64,000 nt of DNA. It comes from Corylus avellana. Taxonomy: Eukaryota > Streptophyta > Magnoliopsida > Fagales > Betulaceae. How positions within the stretch are numbered: position 1 is the stretch's first letter; each line of letters opens with the position of its first letter. The DNA lies in contig NC_081551.1 of the NCBI RefSeq assembly GCF_901000735.1, positions 17,140,545 through 17,204,544 of the forward strand, read 5' to 3'. The notes below the pieces were generated by a model that was not told where the DNA came from, ran no database searches, and was given only the letters and a program-made list of their open reading frames with translations. Position numbers and translations under genes: made by a program. Shown here piece after piece: positions 1 through 11,268 of this stretch.

Positions 1-507
1 TAGCCAGCCTCCACTTCAGACCAAAGCCTCTGAACTCCGGTGGCCTACTAACTCTTACTTTTTTTTTTTTAAATTTTTTTTTTTTTTTTAAGTTTTAAAT
101 TCTTTTTATTATTTTGTTTTTAATTATTTTAAATATATATATTATTTTTTTTTATTTTTTTATTGTTGGGACATATGCCTTATTTAAGGCCTCAGGGAGA
201 TCCTGACCATTAACTGGATATTCTCTAATCCATTTTGGATAGGAGAGGATCCTGTTCCAATTCCTTAAGGGTAGCTTTCTCATTAAATGCTGAAACATAG
301 TTATTTTAGACGCTTAGAAGAGATGAACAGATGAACAGATGAGATTTATTGATTTGAGAATCTCAAATGAAAAAAAAAAATAAAAAAAAAATAAAATTAT
401 AGGGGATCTTAATCTGCAAGACAATGGTTTTGTGAGAGAAAAAGAAAACAAGAAAAGTGACTTTTTCTAATTAAGAAAAGAGACTTTGAGTTGCAGATTA
501 AAAATAA
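1..507. other. AT-rich intergenic DNA, nothing recognised
   Basis: Mostly poly-T/poly-A tracts and AT-rich sequence. No open frame of note and no paired repeat was seen. Confidence 0.5.
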
Positions 508-844
508 GGGTAAATATATCTAAAGTCCTTGAATCAATACGCTAAAATTTTTATCTCCCTAAGTTTTTTTTTTCGACAATTTACTCTCCAATCAATCGAA
601 ATGCCAAAAAAATTCTTACCGTCAAATTTTCTTAACTACTATTAGATTGGTTGAAACGCATCGTTTTGCCATGTCAACATAATAATATTTTTACTAATTT
701 AATTTAAAAAATTAAAAAATTAAAAAATAGAATGGGTGGTCGGAAGCCACCCCTGGCCACCCCTAGGTGTTGGAGGCCACCCCAAACCACTTAGGGGTGG
801 CTCGTAGGCCGCCCCAAACCACCCAAAGGGTGACCACGAACTTC
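508..844. repeat. Left arm of a long-TIR MITE with GC-rich core (truncated)
   Basis: The start (GGTAAATATAT type) and the stretch around 655-690 (CATCGTTTTGCCATGTCAAC) match the left arm of the complete element at 2936-4284. 730-835 is a run of GGGTGGC/GCCACCC palindromes like that element's core. No right arm follows; a different repeat begins at about 845, so this copy is truncated. Confidence 0.55.
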
Positions 845-1191
845 AATTACGACAATGTCCCCCCTAAATTATAAAAAAATTGACAATGTACCCAAATGCC
901 AGTAAAAAGACAAAAATTGACTATAATTTTTTTTTTCTTTCAATAATACAAAAAATACTCCAATAAATTTGAAAAAAAAAATAAAAAATTTTAAATTCAA
1001 TACTCATTTTTTTTTTAAAAAAAAATATTATTGTTTAGTTTTTTTAATTTTTAATTTTAAAGGTGTTTTCGTCATTGGGGGACATTGACAAATTTTGGTA
1101 GTTTGGAGAGACATTTTCACAATTGAAAGTTTGGGAGAGACATTGTCAATTGGATGGTAGTTTGAGGGGAGGGAGTATGTGGACTTTTTCC
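845..1191. repeat. MITE arm of the ACAATGTCC / GTGGACTTT family
   Basis: Alternating AT-rich blocks with ACAATGT and ACATTGTC motifs in opposite orientation, ending in GTGGACTTTTTCC. The same terminal motif (GTGGACTTTACC) ends the elements at 36484-36846 and 46783-47144, so this is another, more decayed family member. I found no target-site duplication. Confidence 0.45.
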
Positions 1192-1364
1192 TTCTATTTA
1201 TTTTAGAAAAAAAAGTATATATATAATTTGGAAAATGCTTCATTTCTTCTTCTTGTCATTCTCCCACATTTTACAATTACGATTTAGGATCATATGATCC
1301 CCATAGATCCAATTGTGATTGGAAAGTGGAATGATGAGAGAATAATGAAATGATGATGTGTAGC

Positions 1365-1560
1365 CCTTAAGGGTGGGCACGTGTCGGGTCGGGTCGGGTC
1401 GGTTTTTGGCCTTTTTGGCTACTCGACCTGAACCTTTCAGGTTTAAAAACCACCAAAACCCGGCTACAATAAACCATATCCGCCGGGTTTTGGGTTAGGC
1501 AGCATGGGTTTAACGGGACGGGTTGGGTGTGTTGGTCGGGTCGGGTAAGAATCCAAAGCA
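1365..1560. repeat. GGGTCGGGTC-rich repeat, hAT-like fragment
   Basis: Begins TAAGGGTGGGCACG and holds several GGGTCGGGTC units in both orientations. Short non-autonomous hAT elements of plants often look like this (compare 48251). Ends and target duplication are not resolved. Confidence 0.35.
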
Positions 1561-1903
1561 TCAAAATTTTATCTTCCACGCCCCAAGGATTTTCTCAGCA
1601 AGCAAATAGATCGTAGAGAGAGAGAATAGGTTTACTTGCAGTGGGAGGAGTAGGATCAGAGAGCTTTGCACTTTGAGAATTTGTTGGGCAAATGCGACTC
1701 ATCAGTTCGTTGTCGTTGAGAACTCCGATAGGATTGTTCTCGTTTTCTTCGTTGTCGTTGTTAGGGCTTTTGCTTTCTTTGATTTCCTTGTAGTTTTGTA
1801 AGGAAGGAGAAAATCAGAGGGAAAGAAGGAGAAAACTAGAAGAAAATGAGGGGAAGAAGGAGAAGAAAATCAGAGGGAAAGAAGGAGAAGAAGAGAAGAA
1901 AAT

Positions 1904-2003
1904 NNNNNNNNNNNNNNNNNNNNNNNNNNNNNNNNNNNNNNNNNNNNNNNNNNNNNNNNNNNNNNNNNNNNNNNNNNNNNNNNNNNNNNNNNNNNNNNNN
2001 NNN
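1904..2003. other. Assembly gap (100 N)
   Basis: Exactly 100 N, the usual placeholder for a gap of unknown size. Confidence 0.98.
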
Positions 2004-2415
2004 TGGAAACTGTGGGTATCTTTCCCTTGCTTCCTAGTTCCTATACCTTCTTCCCTTTTCCCACCCACCATCCCGAGTCCCCCATGAATATACAATAGGT
2101 ATTCTGTAAATATAAAAAATAAGAAAGAGCAACTTTGAGAGAAGAGAGAGATACATTAGTTTTCTCTCATTGGAGTGCCGAAAGGCTTAGAAAATTTTAA
2201 TAATATTGCTTTGGAAACTGTGGGTATCTTTCCCTTGCTTCCTAGTTCCTATACCTTCTTCCCTTTTCCCACCCACCATCCCGAGTCCCCCATGAATATA
2301 CAATAGGTATTCTGTAAATATAAAAAATAAGAAAGAGCAACTTTGAGAGAAGAGAGAGATACATTAGTTTTCTCTCATTGGAGTGCCGAAAGGCTTAGAA
2401 AATTTTAATAATATT
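2004..2415. repeat. Perfect direct tandem duplication, 208-bp period
   Basis: 2004-2207 and 2212-2415 are identical over about 204 bases, and the first copy starts at the very first base after the N gap. A third short piece (GGAGTGCCGAAAGG) follows at about 2437. The unit resembles the 5' flank of the coiled-coil gene at 10986-11040 (GGAAACTGTGGGTAT and TTGCTTCCTA), so it may be a relic of that locus's upstream DNA. Identity plus position suggest an assembly overlap artefact as readily as a young duplication. Confidence 0.8.
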
Positions 2416-2925
2416 ACTTTTTTGTATTTAATTCTTTGGAGTGCCGAAAGGGTTAGAAAATTAAAAGAAGATTTCTTTTTTTATTTAATTATCTCTTGTG
2501 TTTTGCAAGTGAGAGTTTAGTGTATTAAGATTTTTGAGCTAGAGTGGCTTTCTCTGTATTATTCTTGACTCTATCTATCTTTTGTTGGTGAATTTATTAT
2601 TAATTGTCTTTGTAAATGAATATAAGCTTTAGTAAGCCGAACCACTTAAATCTTAATGTTTTGTATTATTATATTATTTTTTATTATGCTATTTTTTGCT
2701 TCATTGAGATCTTAAAATTATTGTTTCTCAACGGGAGTGTAATTTTAGAGGAAAGGATAAAATAACTTATACAATAAGCTTGATGAACGATTTAAAGCAA
2801 AGAAAGTGCCAGTAGAATCGATAAAAGAAGTTTGCTTGATTTAGTAAAATTAAAAAGATAAAAAGTTTAGTCAAAAAGATTAAGAGTAGCTTTTTTAAAG
2901 TTGTAATACACTTATCTCTATTATT
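2416..2925. other. AT-rich intergenic DNA
   Basis: No gene or paired repeat recognised. Confidence 0.5.
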
Positions 2926-2935
2926 ATTGTTTTTA

Positions 2936-4284
2936 AGGTAAATATATTATAAATCCATGAGTCAACGAGCTAAAATTGAAAACTTTATAAACTTTTTATT
3001 TTTTGACTTTTTACTCACTCAGTTAATTGAAAAGGCAAATTAACCCAAACCATTACAAAGGTTTAACGCCTGTCAGTTCCAAACTAAATGCATCGTTTTG
3101 CCACGTCAGCATATTAATTTTTTTATTAATTTAATTTAAAAATTCATATATATATATATAAGGGTTGGCTAGCTAGAAATAGGGATGTAAACGAGCCGAG
3201 CTTGAGCGAGCTTTCCTTGTTTGGGCTCGGCTTGTTTAAATTTTACTCGAGGTCGAGCTTAAGGACGAGCCAAAAAATCGAGCTCAAGCTCTAGCTCATA
3301 ATAAATTGAGCCGAGCCGAGCCAGTTCACGAGCTGGCTCTTATATTTAATTCAATTTATTAATATATTTTTTTATTATAAATTTAAACTTCAAGTACTCT
3401 TAAACGGCTCAAAAAGCTAGCTTGCATATGAGCATTTGCTTAGTCTGGCTAACAAAGTATGGAGCTCGAGTCAAAACAACAAGGCACTTCGTTTCAAAGA
3501 GAAAGGATATGCATCATTTTATAATAAAATGATGCTATTAGAAAAAAAAAATCATCAATTTTTAATATTAATATGAGGAATTATGTGAATAACTACCAAT
3601 TCGAGCCTTATACGAGCTGCTCACGAACTTAGTCGAGTCGAACCGAGCTAGCTTCATTTAATATTCGAGTTAGGATTCGTGTTCACGAAACGCTTCATTT
3701 AATATTCAAGTAGAGCACGAGCCGAGCTTATGCGAGCCGAGTCTGAGCTTGCTCGCGAGACACTTCGCTCACTTAACAGCCCTAGCTAGAAAGCCATCCC
3801 TAACCCCCTGGGGGTGGCCGCAAGCCACCCCATAGGGCTTGGGACCCCAAGGGGATTAGGGGTGGCCGAAAAACCACCCCTAACCCCCGAGGGTGGCCGC
3901 AAGCCACCCCATAGTGGTTAGGGGTAGCTTTTCGGCCACCCCCAGCCACCTCTAACCCCTTAGGGGGTGGCCGCAAGCCACCCCATAGGGGTTTGGAGTT
4001 GCTTTTCGGCCACCCCCAATCCCTGTGGGGTGGCTTGTGGCCACAGCAAAGCCACCCCTTCAATTTTTATTTTTTTATTTTTAGATTTAATTTTTAAATT
4101 AAATTAATAAAAAATTAATATGATGACGTAGTAAAACGGTGCATTTAGTTTGGGACTGACTGGCATTAAACCTTTGTAACGGTTTGCCTTTTTGATTACC
4201 TGAGGGAGAAAAAAGTCGAAAAAAAAAAGTTTAAGGAGTTTTTAGTTTTAGCGTGTTCACTCAGAGATTTATAATATATTTATT
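2936..4284. mobile_element. MULE-type MITE with long TIRs, interrupted by a nested hAT
   Basis: The arms (about 230 bp) are inverted copies: the left has AAATATATTATAAATC and GCATCGTTTTGCCACGTC, and the right carries their reverse complements. A 10-bp direct repeat ATTGTTTTTA flanks it (2926-2935 and 4285-4294), which fits the 9-11 bp target duplications of Mutator-like elements. The core 3793-4060 is a GC-rich series of GGGGTGGCCGCAAGCC palindromes. It has no transposase, so it is non-autonomous. The hAT at 3180-3784 split it later. Confidence 0.75.
3180..3784. mobile_element. Non-autonomous hAT element (605 bp), nested
   Basis: The termini are TAGGGATGTAAACGAGC on the left and, reverse-complemented, TAGGGCTGTTAAGTGAGC on the right. 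An exact 8-bp duplication GCTAGAAA flanks it (3172-3179 and 3785-3792). TAGGG-type ends with 8-bp duplications are the hAT signature. The interior is rich in GAGCCGAGCT units and has no open reading frame. Related fragments lie at 25775-25968, 41233-41430 and 49586-49892. Confidence 0.85.
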
Positions 4285-4294
4285 ATTGTTTTTA

Positions 4295-4717
4295 TTATTT
4301 AATCAAAAAGTTTTTTGTGTCTTTAATTTTCTCTTTTACTCTTCTATAAAATAGTGCATCTAACCTTTTTTAAACAAGGAAGGTAAAATAGGGTTTTTTT
4401 TTTTTTTTTTAAAGGGTTCGAATTCAAAATAGTTGAGTGTTCTTTTATAAGAGTGTTTCTGTAACTTTCTGGTAAGGAGAAGATAAATCATCATTTAATG
4501 GAGTAAAATGATGTGAGTTCTATAATTCTAATCTAGGATGTTTGGAATTGGAGCTAGTTGAGAGAAGTAGAATATTTTTGGACTTTAGTGGATTTTAGGT
4601 TGTACCAAACGTTGGATGAGAACCATTAAACAATCGATGCAACCGTTGCAATTGAACGATTGATAACGGTTATTTACAATTTAATATATATATATATATA
4701 TATGACATCCCTACCCT
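4295..4717. other. Intergenic DNA
   Basis: AT-rich, with a (TA)n run at about 4682-4703. No gene seen. Confidence 0.5.
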
Positions 4718-4726
4718 TTCTCTCAC

Positions 4727-5258
4727 GGATCCGGATCCTCTCCAGTTCAAAAGAACTGGAGAGTATCCAGTTCGCGGCTGAGATCTATTTGAAGAGATCC
4801 AAGGCCAAAATTAGGCCACGTCATCGAGAAAAAAATCACGGTAAAAATTAAATTTTAAATTTTAAACATCCAGAGAAAAAAGATTCATGAAGGTTTATTT
4901 TCATCTTCCCCCATTTTTCTCTCTCCCACCGAAACCTTCCTCCCTCCGCCATCAGCAACCACTGCCGCCACCGACAGCCAACCGGACTCATCGACACCAC
5001 CACCGGAAGATGAGAGCGCCGCCCACCGTATACAACTGGCACCACCGAAAGAGATCCGGCTACCTCGACGAACGCCGGCAACACCCAACGCCACCACCGG
5101 CTGCAGAGGTAACTTTTCTCTCCTTTTTTGCCTTTTGATTTCCTCTGGTAGTGTGTGACCCACAGATCTGGATTTTCCTTGTTGTTTTCGATTGAAAAAC
5201 AAGGAAAGAGTTCTGATTTCCTGGTAGTAACGTGACCCACAGATCTGGGGTAAAATGC
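4727..5258 (+). repeat. Left terminal inverted repeat of the MULE
   Basis: Contains the hairpin CTCCAGTTC..GAACTGGAG near the tip and a proline/histidine-rich open frame (4887-5138) ending at GAG|GTAACTTT, which looks like a splice donor. Promoter and first exon lie in the TIR of some MULEs; here this is only inferred. Confidence 0.75.
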
Positions 5259-7924
5259 TAATACTACGTTACTGGATTTTATCTGGATTTTGCTGTGTTT
5301 GATTTGAATACACGTTAGTCACAATTTGGTTATTGTTTAGAAGGAAACTTCATTTTGGATTTAGTTATTTTGTGTTCTTTGGGAATCTCTGGTTCTTGAA
5401 TGTTCTAGTTCTTGTTTATAAGGAAACTTCTGTGTTTGTCACAATATAGGAAGCGTTTGGTCATAGTCAGGAAATTTTTTGAATTTACGGCTTATAAGGC
5501 ATTTCCTCTGATTGTGCAAGTAAACTGAGCTGCAAATGATTGTAGACTTGCAATAGTATCGAACAAGTAATGTCAATGCCATTCAGTATTAATTTTAGTT
5601 GGTTGAATACTTTTTTAACATATATATATCCATGTTCATTTTTAATTTTTATACCATGTGATAACAAGAGGTGAGGGTTATGAAGGAACAATGTTCTATA
5701 TTTTAACAAGTATTTTTCATTCTTTTTTGTTGTTGCATAATATCGTTTAAATCTAGTGTATCATCCTATTCATTAAAAATTCGTTGATCAAATATCTTAC
5801 AGTTCTCTTTTATATTTGTCCTGCAGTGTGGTGTTTTATGTAGATGCTAAATTGGAGATCAAAGGTGAAAGATTCAAATTTTGTACTTGTGTCAAGAGCC
5901 AAGTTTTGAAGGCGGAATTGAGCTAGCTTGTTCTGGCTTCTTCTTTTTTTTTTTTTCTTTTTTTTTTGTTTCGCACTTTGGTTATTAATGGATATGTAAC
6001 ATTCATGCTAATGCTTATACCAGTTTTGGATTGGGGATGCTTGCTTTGTTTAATAATGGATGTGTAATATTCTGGGGTTTTTTATGTAGATGCTTGCTTT
6101 GCTCTCTGTATCTTCTTTGCCTTTTTTTAATTTTTTCCTTGGCCAATGGCCATAATCTTCTTATCAACCAACGGATAACGTATTCACGGCCTACTGTTTA
6201 TCAGGGAAGAAAAAGAATTAATAAATTTATTGCACCATTTCTTGCCCAAAAGAACAAGGCATTAGAACTTGGTATGTTGGATATCAAGCCACAAACAAAT
6301 TAAGACTCATGCTTATTCTAGAACATGGTTCACATTGCAACAAACAACCTTGACATAATGAAGGAAAAAAAAACAAGAGTGAAAAAAAGTCGAAGACCCA
6401 AGTCCTAGCCGTTTTCAATTGACTAGTTATGATGTTTTTTTGGCCTTTCTTGGAATCATAATAAAAATTGGCATTAATTTTTAAATGAGTTGCACCTCAT
6501 TTTTCATTTCATCTCACATCAATCCATCTTGCAAATTCACCATTAGAAAATTCGATATTGGATTCACCAATGAGTTTTATTATTTTTCTTCTGAGATCCA
6601 ACTAAAAGAGTTTTTATATATATTTTTTAATGATGAGAGAGGGCTCTGTACCATCATCTTTCTCCATGCGTAGGTATGGTAAGAGCAAAACACCCACAAA
6701 ACAAAAAAAATTCAAATGAGGGAACCAACAAAACATTGCATAACAAATTGAAAGCTCTATTTATCCAAAACATTGAATAGAGTTAATAGATTCTTTCACT
6801 AATAAACAACGGTACAATTAAATATAATTGAACAATTAAAAAGCAACAATAGTCCTTTCTTGTATGACCACACTCGGAAGGCTCAACATTTCTTCATGGC
6901 TCCTGATCTACACATCAAACAGTTAGAGATTAATGCAAACACAAATATCTTTGCTATTTGAAAATGCAGACACAAATGCAATAACAATCCATAATTACAA
7001 CCTCAAAAACAATGACTTTTGTATCATATAAATTTTTGTGATGACCATCTCTACAAAAAGTAAGAACACTGCTAGAGAGCTGCAGTGCCAATGAATGCCA
7101 TAGCCCTACTAGTACAAAATTACGTCACCCTTACTGCAAGAGTACCAAATGCTACCAATTGGGACACTAGCTGTGAAACCAAAAGAGATGGGGTAAAATT
7201 TGGAGAGGTTGAGTAGTCCAATATCATGTTCTAATGAACAAGATTAGAAACAAAATGGGGCAAAATTTGGAAGTACTAGTCCAGCATACAAAAGCAACTA
7301 AAACATTATCTGCGGAAGATATATCATCTCGAGTTTCAGAATACTATTATAGAAGAGAGGAGAATGTTCATTTGAATCATATTGGGCTAGAGATAGACAT
7401 ATCGTTTGAATCAAATTGTTTAAGAAAGCTTCTTGTCTTTGATTTACAACCATGATAGAATCTATCTACCAAGTTAGTATTTCTTCTTCAGAGATGTAGT
7501 TAGAAGGAAACTACAATTGATTTCTCTCAACAAGTGTTGCACGCAACACACTCTTCATTGCATCAAGGACCCATGAAGAAAATCTGTCATGGTGTGCAAA
7601 AAATTGTTGCAACTCTTGTCCAAATGGCAAATGTAATGATCATAAGCAATTCATTGCAATAGATGCAAAGGTAAATGTAACCCAGCATAGACCAAAAACT
7701 AAGGAAGCCATTTTCTGCATCTATTTTTTGTCTTTCTCGATCAAATATCTGAACCTACCTTAAAATAATGAAAAAAAAAAATCTAGGAATCATGAAAATA
7801 CTGGACTGTTTTCTGAAAATAATTTATAGAAACTGTTCTCAAATCGCAACCAGAAAAATCTTTCCTTTTTTGGTCCTAGACTTCCCCGCCAACAAAACAC
7901 ACCAATAAGTGAGAGCCACAGATC

Positions 7925-8345
7925 ATCATTTTACCCCAGATCTGTCACACTACCAGAGGAAATCAAAAGGAAAAAAAAGAGAGAAAAGTAACCTGTCGTT
8001 GGGTGGTGCCGGGCGTTCGTATACGGTGGACGGCGCTCTCATCCTCAGGTGGTGGTGTCGATGAGTCCGGTTGGCTGTCGGTGGCGGCAGTGATTACTGG
8101 TGGCGGAGGCCGAACTTGAGGGGGGAGGGAGGAAGGTTTCGGTGGAAGAGGGAAAAATGGGGGGAGATAGAAAATAAACCTGCGTGAATTTTCTCTCACT
8201 GGAGATTTAAAATTTGAAATTTAATTTTTACCGTATTTTTTTTCTTGATGACGTGGCCTATTTTTGGCCTTGGATCTCTTCAAATAGATCTCAGCCGTTA
8301 ACTGGATACTCTCCAGTTCTTTTGAACTGGAGAGGATCCGAATCC
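7925..8345 (-). repeat. Right terminal inverted repeat of the MULE
   Basis: Reverse complement of the left arm with scattered mismatches. It has its own inward-reading proline-rich frame (7963-8199, minus), which is in a different frame from the left one, so the peptide itself is not conserved. Confidence 0.75.
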
Positions 8346-8599
8346 TTCTCTCACGCATCATACAATTTATAAGTTCATTTTTACGATATTTTTGTCACAG
8401 TTAGTCATTCCTGACCTCTTAAAATTTGTGAGAGAAGGTGAGTATGGGGATTTTTTCTTAAAAGAAGACAATTTCCTACGTACTCTAATCTCGTTATGAT
8501 GTTGTTTTGATCATATTTCATCTCTGATTACCTTCTATAGTAGCCTATTAATCACATATTTATGTATGGGCCAGTTTGGTAGACTTCAGATTCTATTTA

Positions 8600-9205
8600 G
8601 GGGTAACTTCACTTTACCCCTAAAATGACGCGCCTTTTGCAAACACCTCACTAATGTTTAAAAACTTTCACTTTGGTGTATCAAACTTTCGTTTCATTCC
8701 AAATACCCCTTCTGTTAGGATTTTATGTTAAATCCTAATTGAGAGGTGTGAAATTCCTAAAATGCCCTCATTTTTTATTAAAAAAAATCATGATCTGTGG
8801 GTTCACCGGTGGATCTAACTCACTCGTCTTGTGACCAACGGGTCATATTATTATTATATATTAAAAAAAAAGTGACCATTGCTGGTCAGCTTGGTGACCC
8901 ACGGCGGGTTGCCAAGGTGGCCCGCCGCCGTGGGTCACTTTGTGCTTTTTTTTTTTTGTTAATATAATAATGATAATAATATATATTTTTTTATTTATAA
9001 ATAAGGGAAAATTTGGAATTTTTTAAAATTTCAGGGATATAAAGGTCTTCCAACCCTTTCTGCCGTTTAATTTAACTCAAATTTCTAACGGAAGGGAGTA
9101 ATTGAAAAAAAATGAAAAGATCGATACACTAAAGTGAAAGTTTTTAAACAATAGAGGGGTGTTTGCAAAACGCGCGTCATTTCATGGGGTAAAGTGAAGT
9201 TACCC
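8600..9205. mobile_element. MULE-type MITE, 606 bp
   Basis: The ends are inverted copies (GGGTAACTTCACTTTACCCC, then CAAACAC and TTTAAAAACTTTCACTTT) over about 100 bp. An exact 10-bp duplication ATTCTATTTA flanks it (8590-8599 and 9206-9215). The core 8880-8940 holds a CCCACGGCGGG / CCCGCCGCCGTGGG palindrome. There is no coding capacity. Confidence 0.85.
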
Positions 9206-9215
9206 ATTCTATTTA

Positions 9216-10314
9216 ATTTTTAAAAAAGTATACATAATTTTAAAAACTCATTTAAGGTCATGTGGACCCCACATATAAAAAAAAGGGTTCTAGAGAGAGG
9301 CACTACTTTCTTTTTAGAATTCCTCTCTCCCTCTCTTTTTTCCTCTAGACAACACCAAGAAGAATTTCAAGACCCTTTCAATGTAGCAGTGCTCGGGGTC
9401 TTCTCTATAGGCTCATTCGGTTTCCGTTTCTGGCAAGTTGCTTTAGATTTAGTTTGTAGATCTAGATCTATATCTAGATCCAGATCTATATCTAGATCCA
9501 GATCTACATCTAGATCCAGATTTAGTCTCTTCAACCTTATATCTGATCGTCTTCTTCGACCAAGGCGTGTCTTCCGAAGGGATATCTACGATGTTGTGCT
9601 CCTCCGCTGCTACTTGTGGGGTTTTTGTTTTTAGTTTTTTAGTTTTTTGTTTGTCCTGCCCTTCGGGTTGAGGATGGATTTGTTGTCCTGCTCTCGGGTT
9701 GAGGATGGAGTAGATCGGTGTGGGGGCTTAACTCTCACGGCCGGATTTTTAGTTTTTAGTTGTTTTAATTTTGTTTTTGTATTTGGGCTACCCATGTCCT
9801 AGATCTAGTCTGCATGAAACAGATCTATTCCTTAAATGTAATTGTACATGAGTTAGCGGAAGCTTGAAATCATTTTTATGACTTTATAACCTTCATAGCT
9901 TTTGACTATGATTTTTCAGAGCTATATGCTTGGTGATGTAAGAGTTTTATGCTCGTGAAATTTAGTCAATGGAAGTTCCATATTTTCCAATATATATATA
10001 TATATATATATATGGACCCTACATATTCAATGATAATTTTAAAAAATGAAAGAATCATCGTTCCCAAATGACAAAAATACCCTTGATAAAGTAATTAAGG
10101 GTATTTTTTTTTTTTTTTTGAAGCAACATGGAAATGCCCATAACAAAATAAAGGAACACTATAAAATTCTCCAATTTAATGACTCAAAGATGATGACATT
10201 TTTGGACCAAAAAACGTCATTATTAAGCTAGTGACGTTCAAATAGTTACTTTTTTTTTTTTTTTTTTTTTCTCAAAATGACAAAATGTGCATAGACTAGA
10301 ATTTGGGGTAATAT
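9216..10314. other. Repeat-derived DNA with an 18-bp tandem repeat; no firm gene
   Basis: Near 9450-9525 about four copies of an 18-bp AGATCCAGATCTATATCT-type unit lie in an open frame (9260-9634, plus) and would encode RSRSIS repeats. I find no family resemblance and no splice or promoter support, so I do not call a gene. 9640-9720 holds two copies of GTCCTGC..CGGGTTGAGGATGGA. A (TA)n run sits at 9990-10011. Confidence 0.45.
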
Positions 10315-10438
10315 CGTTTGAAAAGTGAAAACGTCATTAAATGACTATATTTTTCGCAAGACAGCACCTTTTAGAAGGTGACATGTGAACATTGCATGTC
10401 ACCTTCTAGAAGGTGATGTTTTCACTATTCAAACGTCG
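10315..10438. repeat. Nested palindrome / hairpin-forming MITE core
   Basis: Arms 10365-10385 and 10395-10415 are 21-bp inverted copies with one T/C difference, and each arm is itself a palindrome (CACCTTCTAGAAGGTG). Outside them CGTTTGAAAAGTGAAAACGTCA (10315-10336) pairs with 10417-10438. The transcript could fold into one long hairpin. Confidence 0.7.
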
Positions 10439-10917
10439 CTTCTCTTTAAAAATAATTTTTACAAATAAAATATTTATAATAATAAATAAATATATAACAA
10501 AAAAAATAAAATTAATTTTCTTTTTAAAAATAAAAATTAAACAAATTCAAATTAATCTCCACAGGGGTGGCTTGCGCAGGGACATCTGCGAGCCACCCCT
10601 TCCCCCAGATGTGGCTGCCGGCTAGCGGCCACCTGTGTTTTTTATTTTATTTTATTTTTTTAAAAAAAGGTTTTATGTGTGTGGGTGAAAGTGAAATTTT
10701 TTTGAAGATTTTGGGTGTAGGTGATTGTTTTAAACACAAACTTTGAACGCTAATATTTTTAAATTTTGATACGTTTTACTTTTTCTAAATATTAACTTAC
10801 CATTCACAAGTTACTATTGGCGCGAATAGTAATATTTAAATTTTAAACCGGTAAAAAGTCGCATTTTAATGAAATTTTTTTAAAAAGTCATTATTTAAAC
10901 ATTGAAAATTTTTGTAC
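10439..10917. other. AT-rich repeat DNA with a GGGGTGGC core
   Basis: 10562-10635 holds GGGGTGGCTTGCGCAGGG / GCCACCCCTTCCC palindromes like the cores at 3793 and 51295, in AT-rich flanks. No gene seen. Confidence 0.45.
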
Positions 10918-11268
10918 TGGAAGCAACGTGGAGATAGCCCTACTTTTGTTTGTCTTCCCTTTAAAACTGGTTTCCACATTCGAAATGGAAACTGTGGGTA
11001 TGTTTTCCTTGCTTCCTACCGAGTCCCCATAGGTATTCTTCCAAGATCGCAACTCAGCTGCCTTCTCAACTCGATCTGTTTCTGCTATCATCCCTTTCTT
11101 TCCTCACATCTTTCTCTTCCTTATCCCTAACTTTTAGCGATTGTGGTGGTGGATCTATTTCCTGTCATCCTTAATTCCTTCCATTTTTCCTCTCCCTCTA
11201 CCCTCGCCACCACACTCAAGCCCGTTTGTGAGTTTGTAAAAGATTTAAGAGAGGTAAGATAAGCAAAT

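Larger units (their letters stand above)
4727..8345. mobile_element. Mutator-like element (MULE), 3.6 kb, long TIRs, non-autonomous
   Basis: Both ends read GGATYCGGATCCTCTCC inward and continue as inverted copies for about 420-530 bp (left arm 4727-5258, right arm 7925-8345). An exact 9-bp duplication TTCTCTCAC flanks it (4718-4726 and 8346-8354); 9 bp is the Mutator hallmark. The 2.7-kb interior has only short open frames and I recognise no MURA-type transposase, so it needs another element for movement. The left arm is longer because TGGTAGT..GTGACCCACAGATCTGG is locally duplicated (about 5146 and 5222). Whether the interior is captured host DNA cannot be told by eye. Confidence 0.88.

Noticed and set aside
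4405..4440. GGTTCGAATTC-like T-loop suggesting a tRNA
   Set aside because: No acceptor stem or anticodon arm can be drawn around it.
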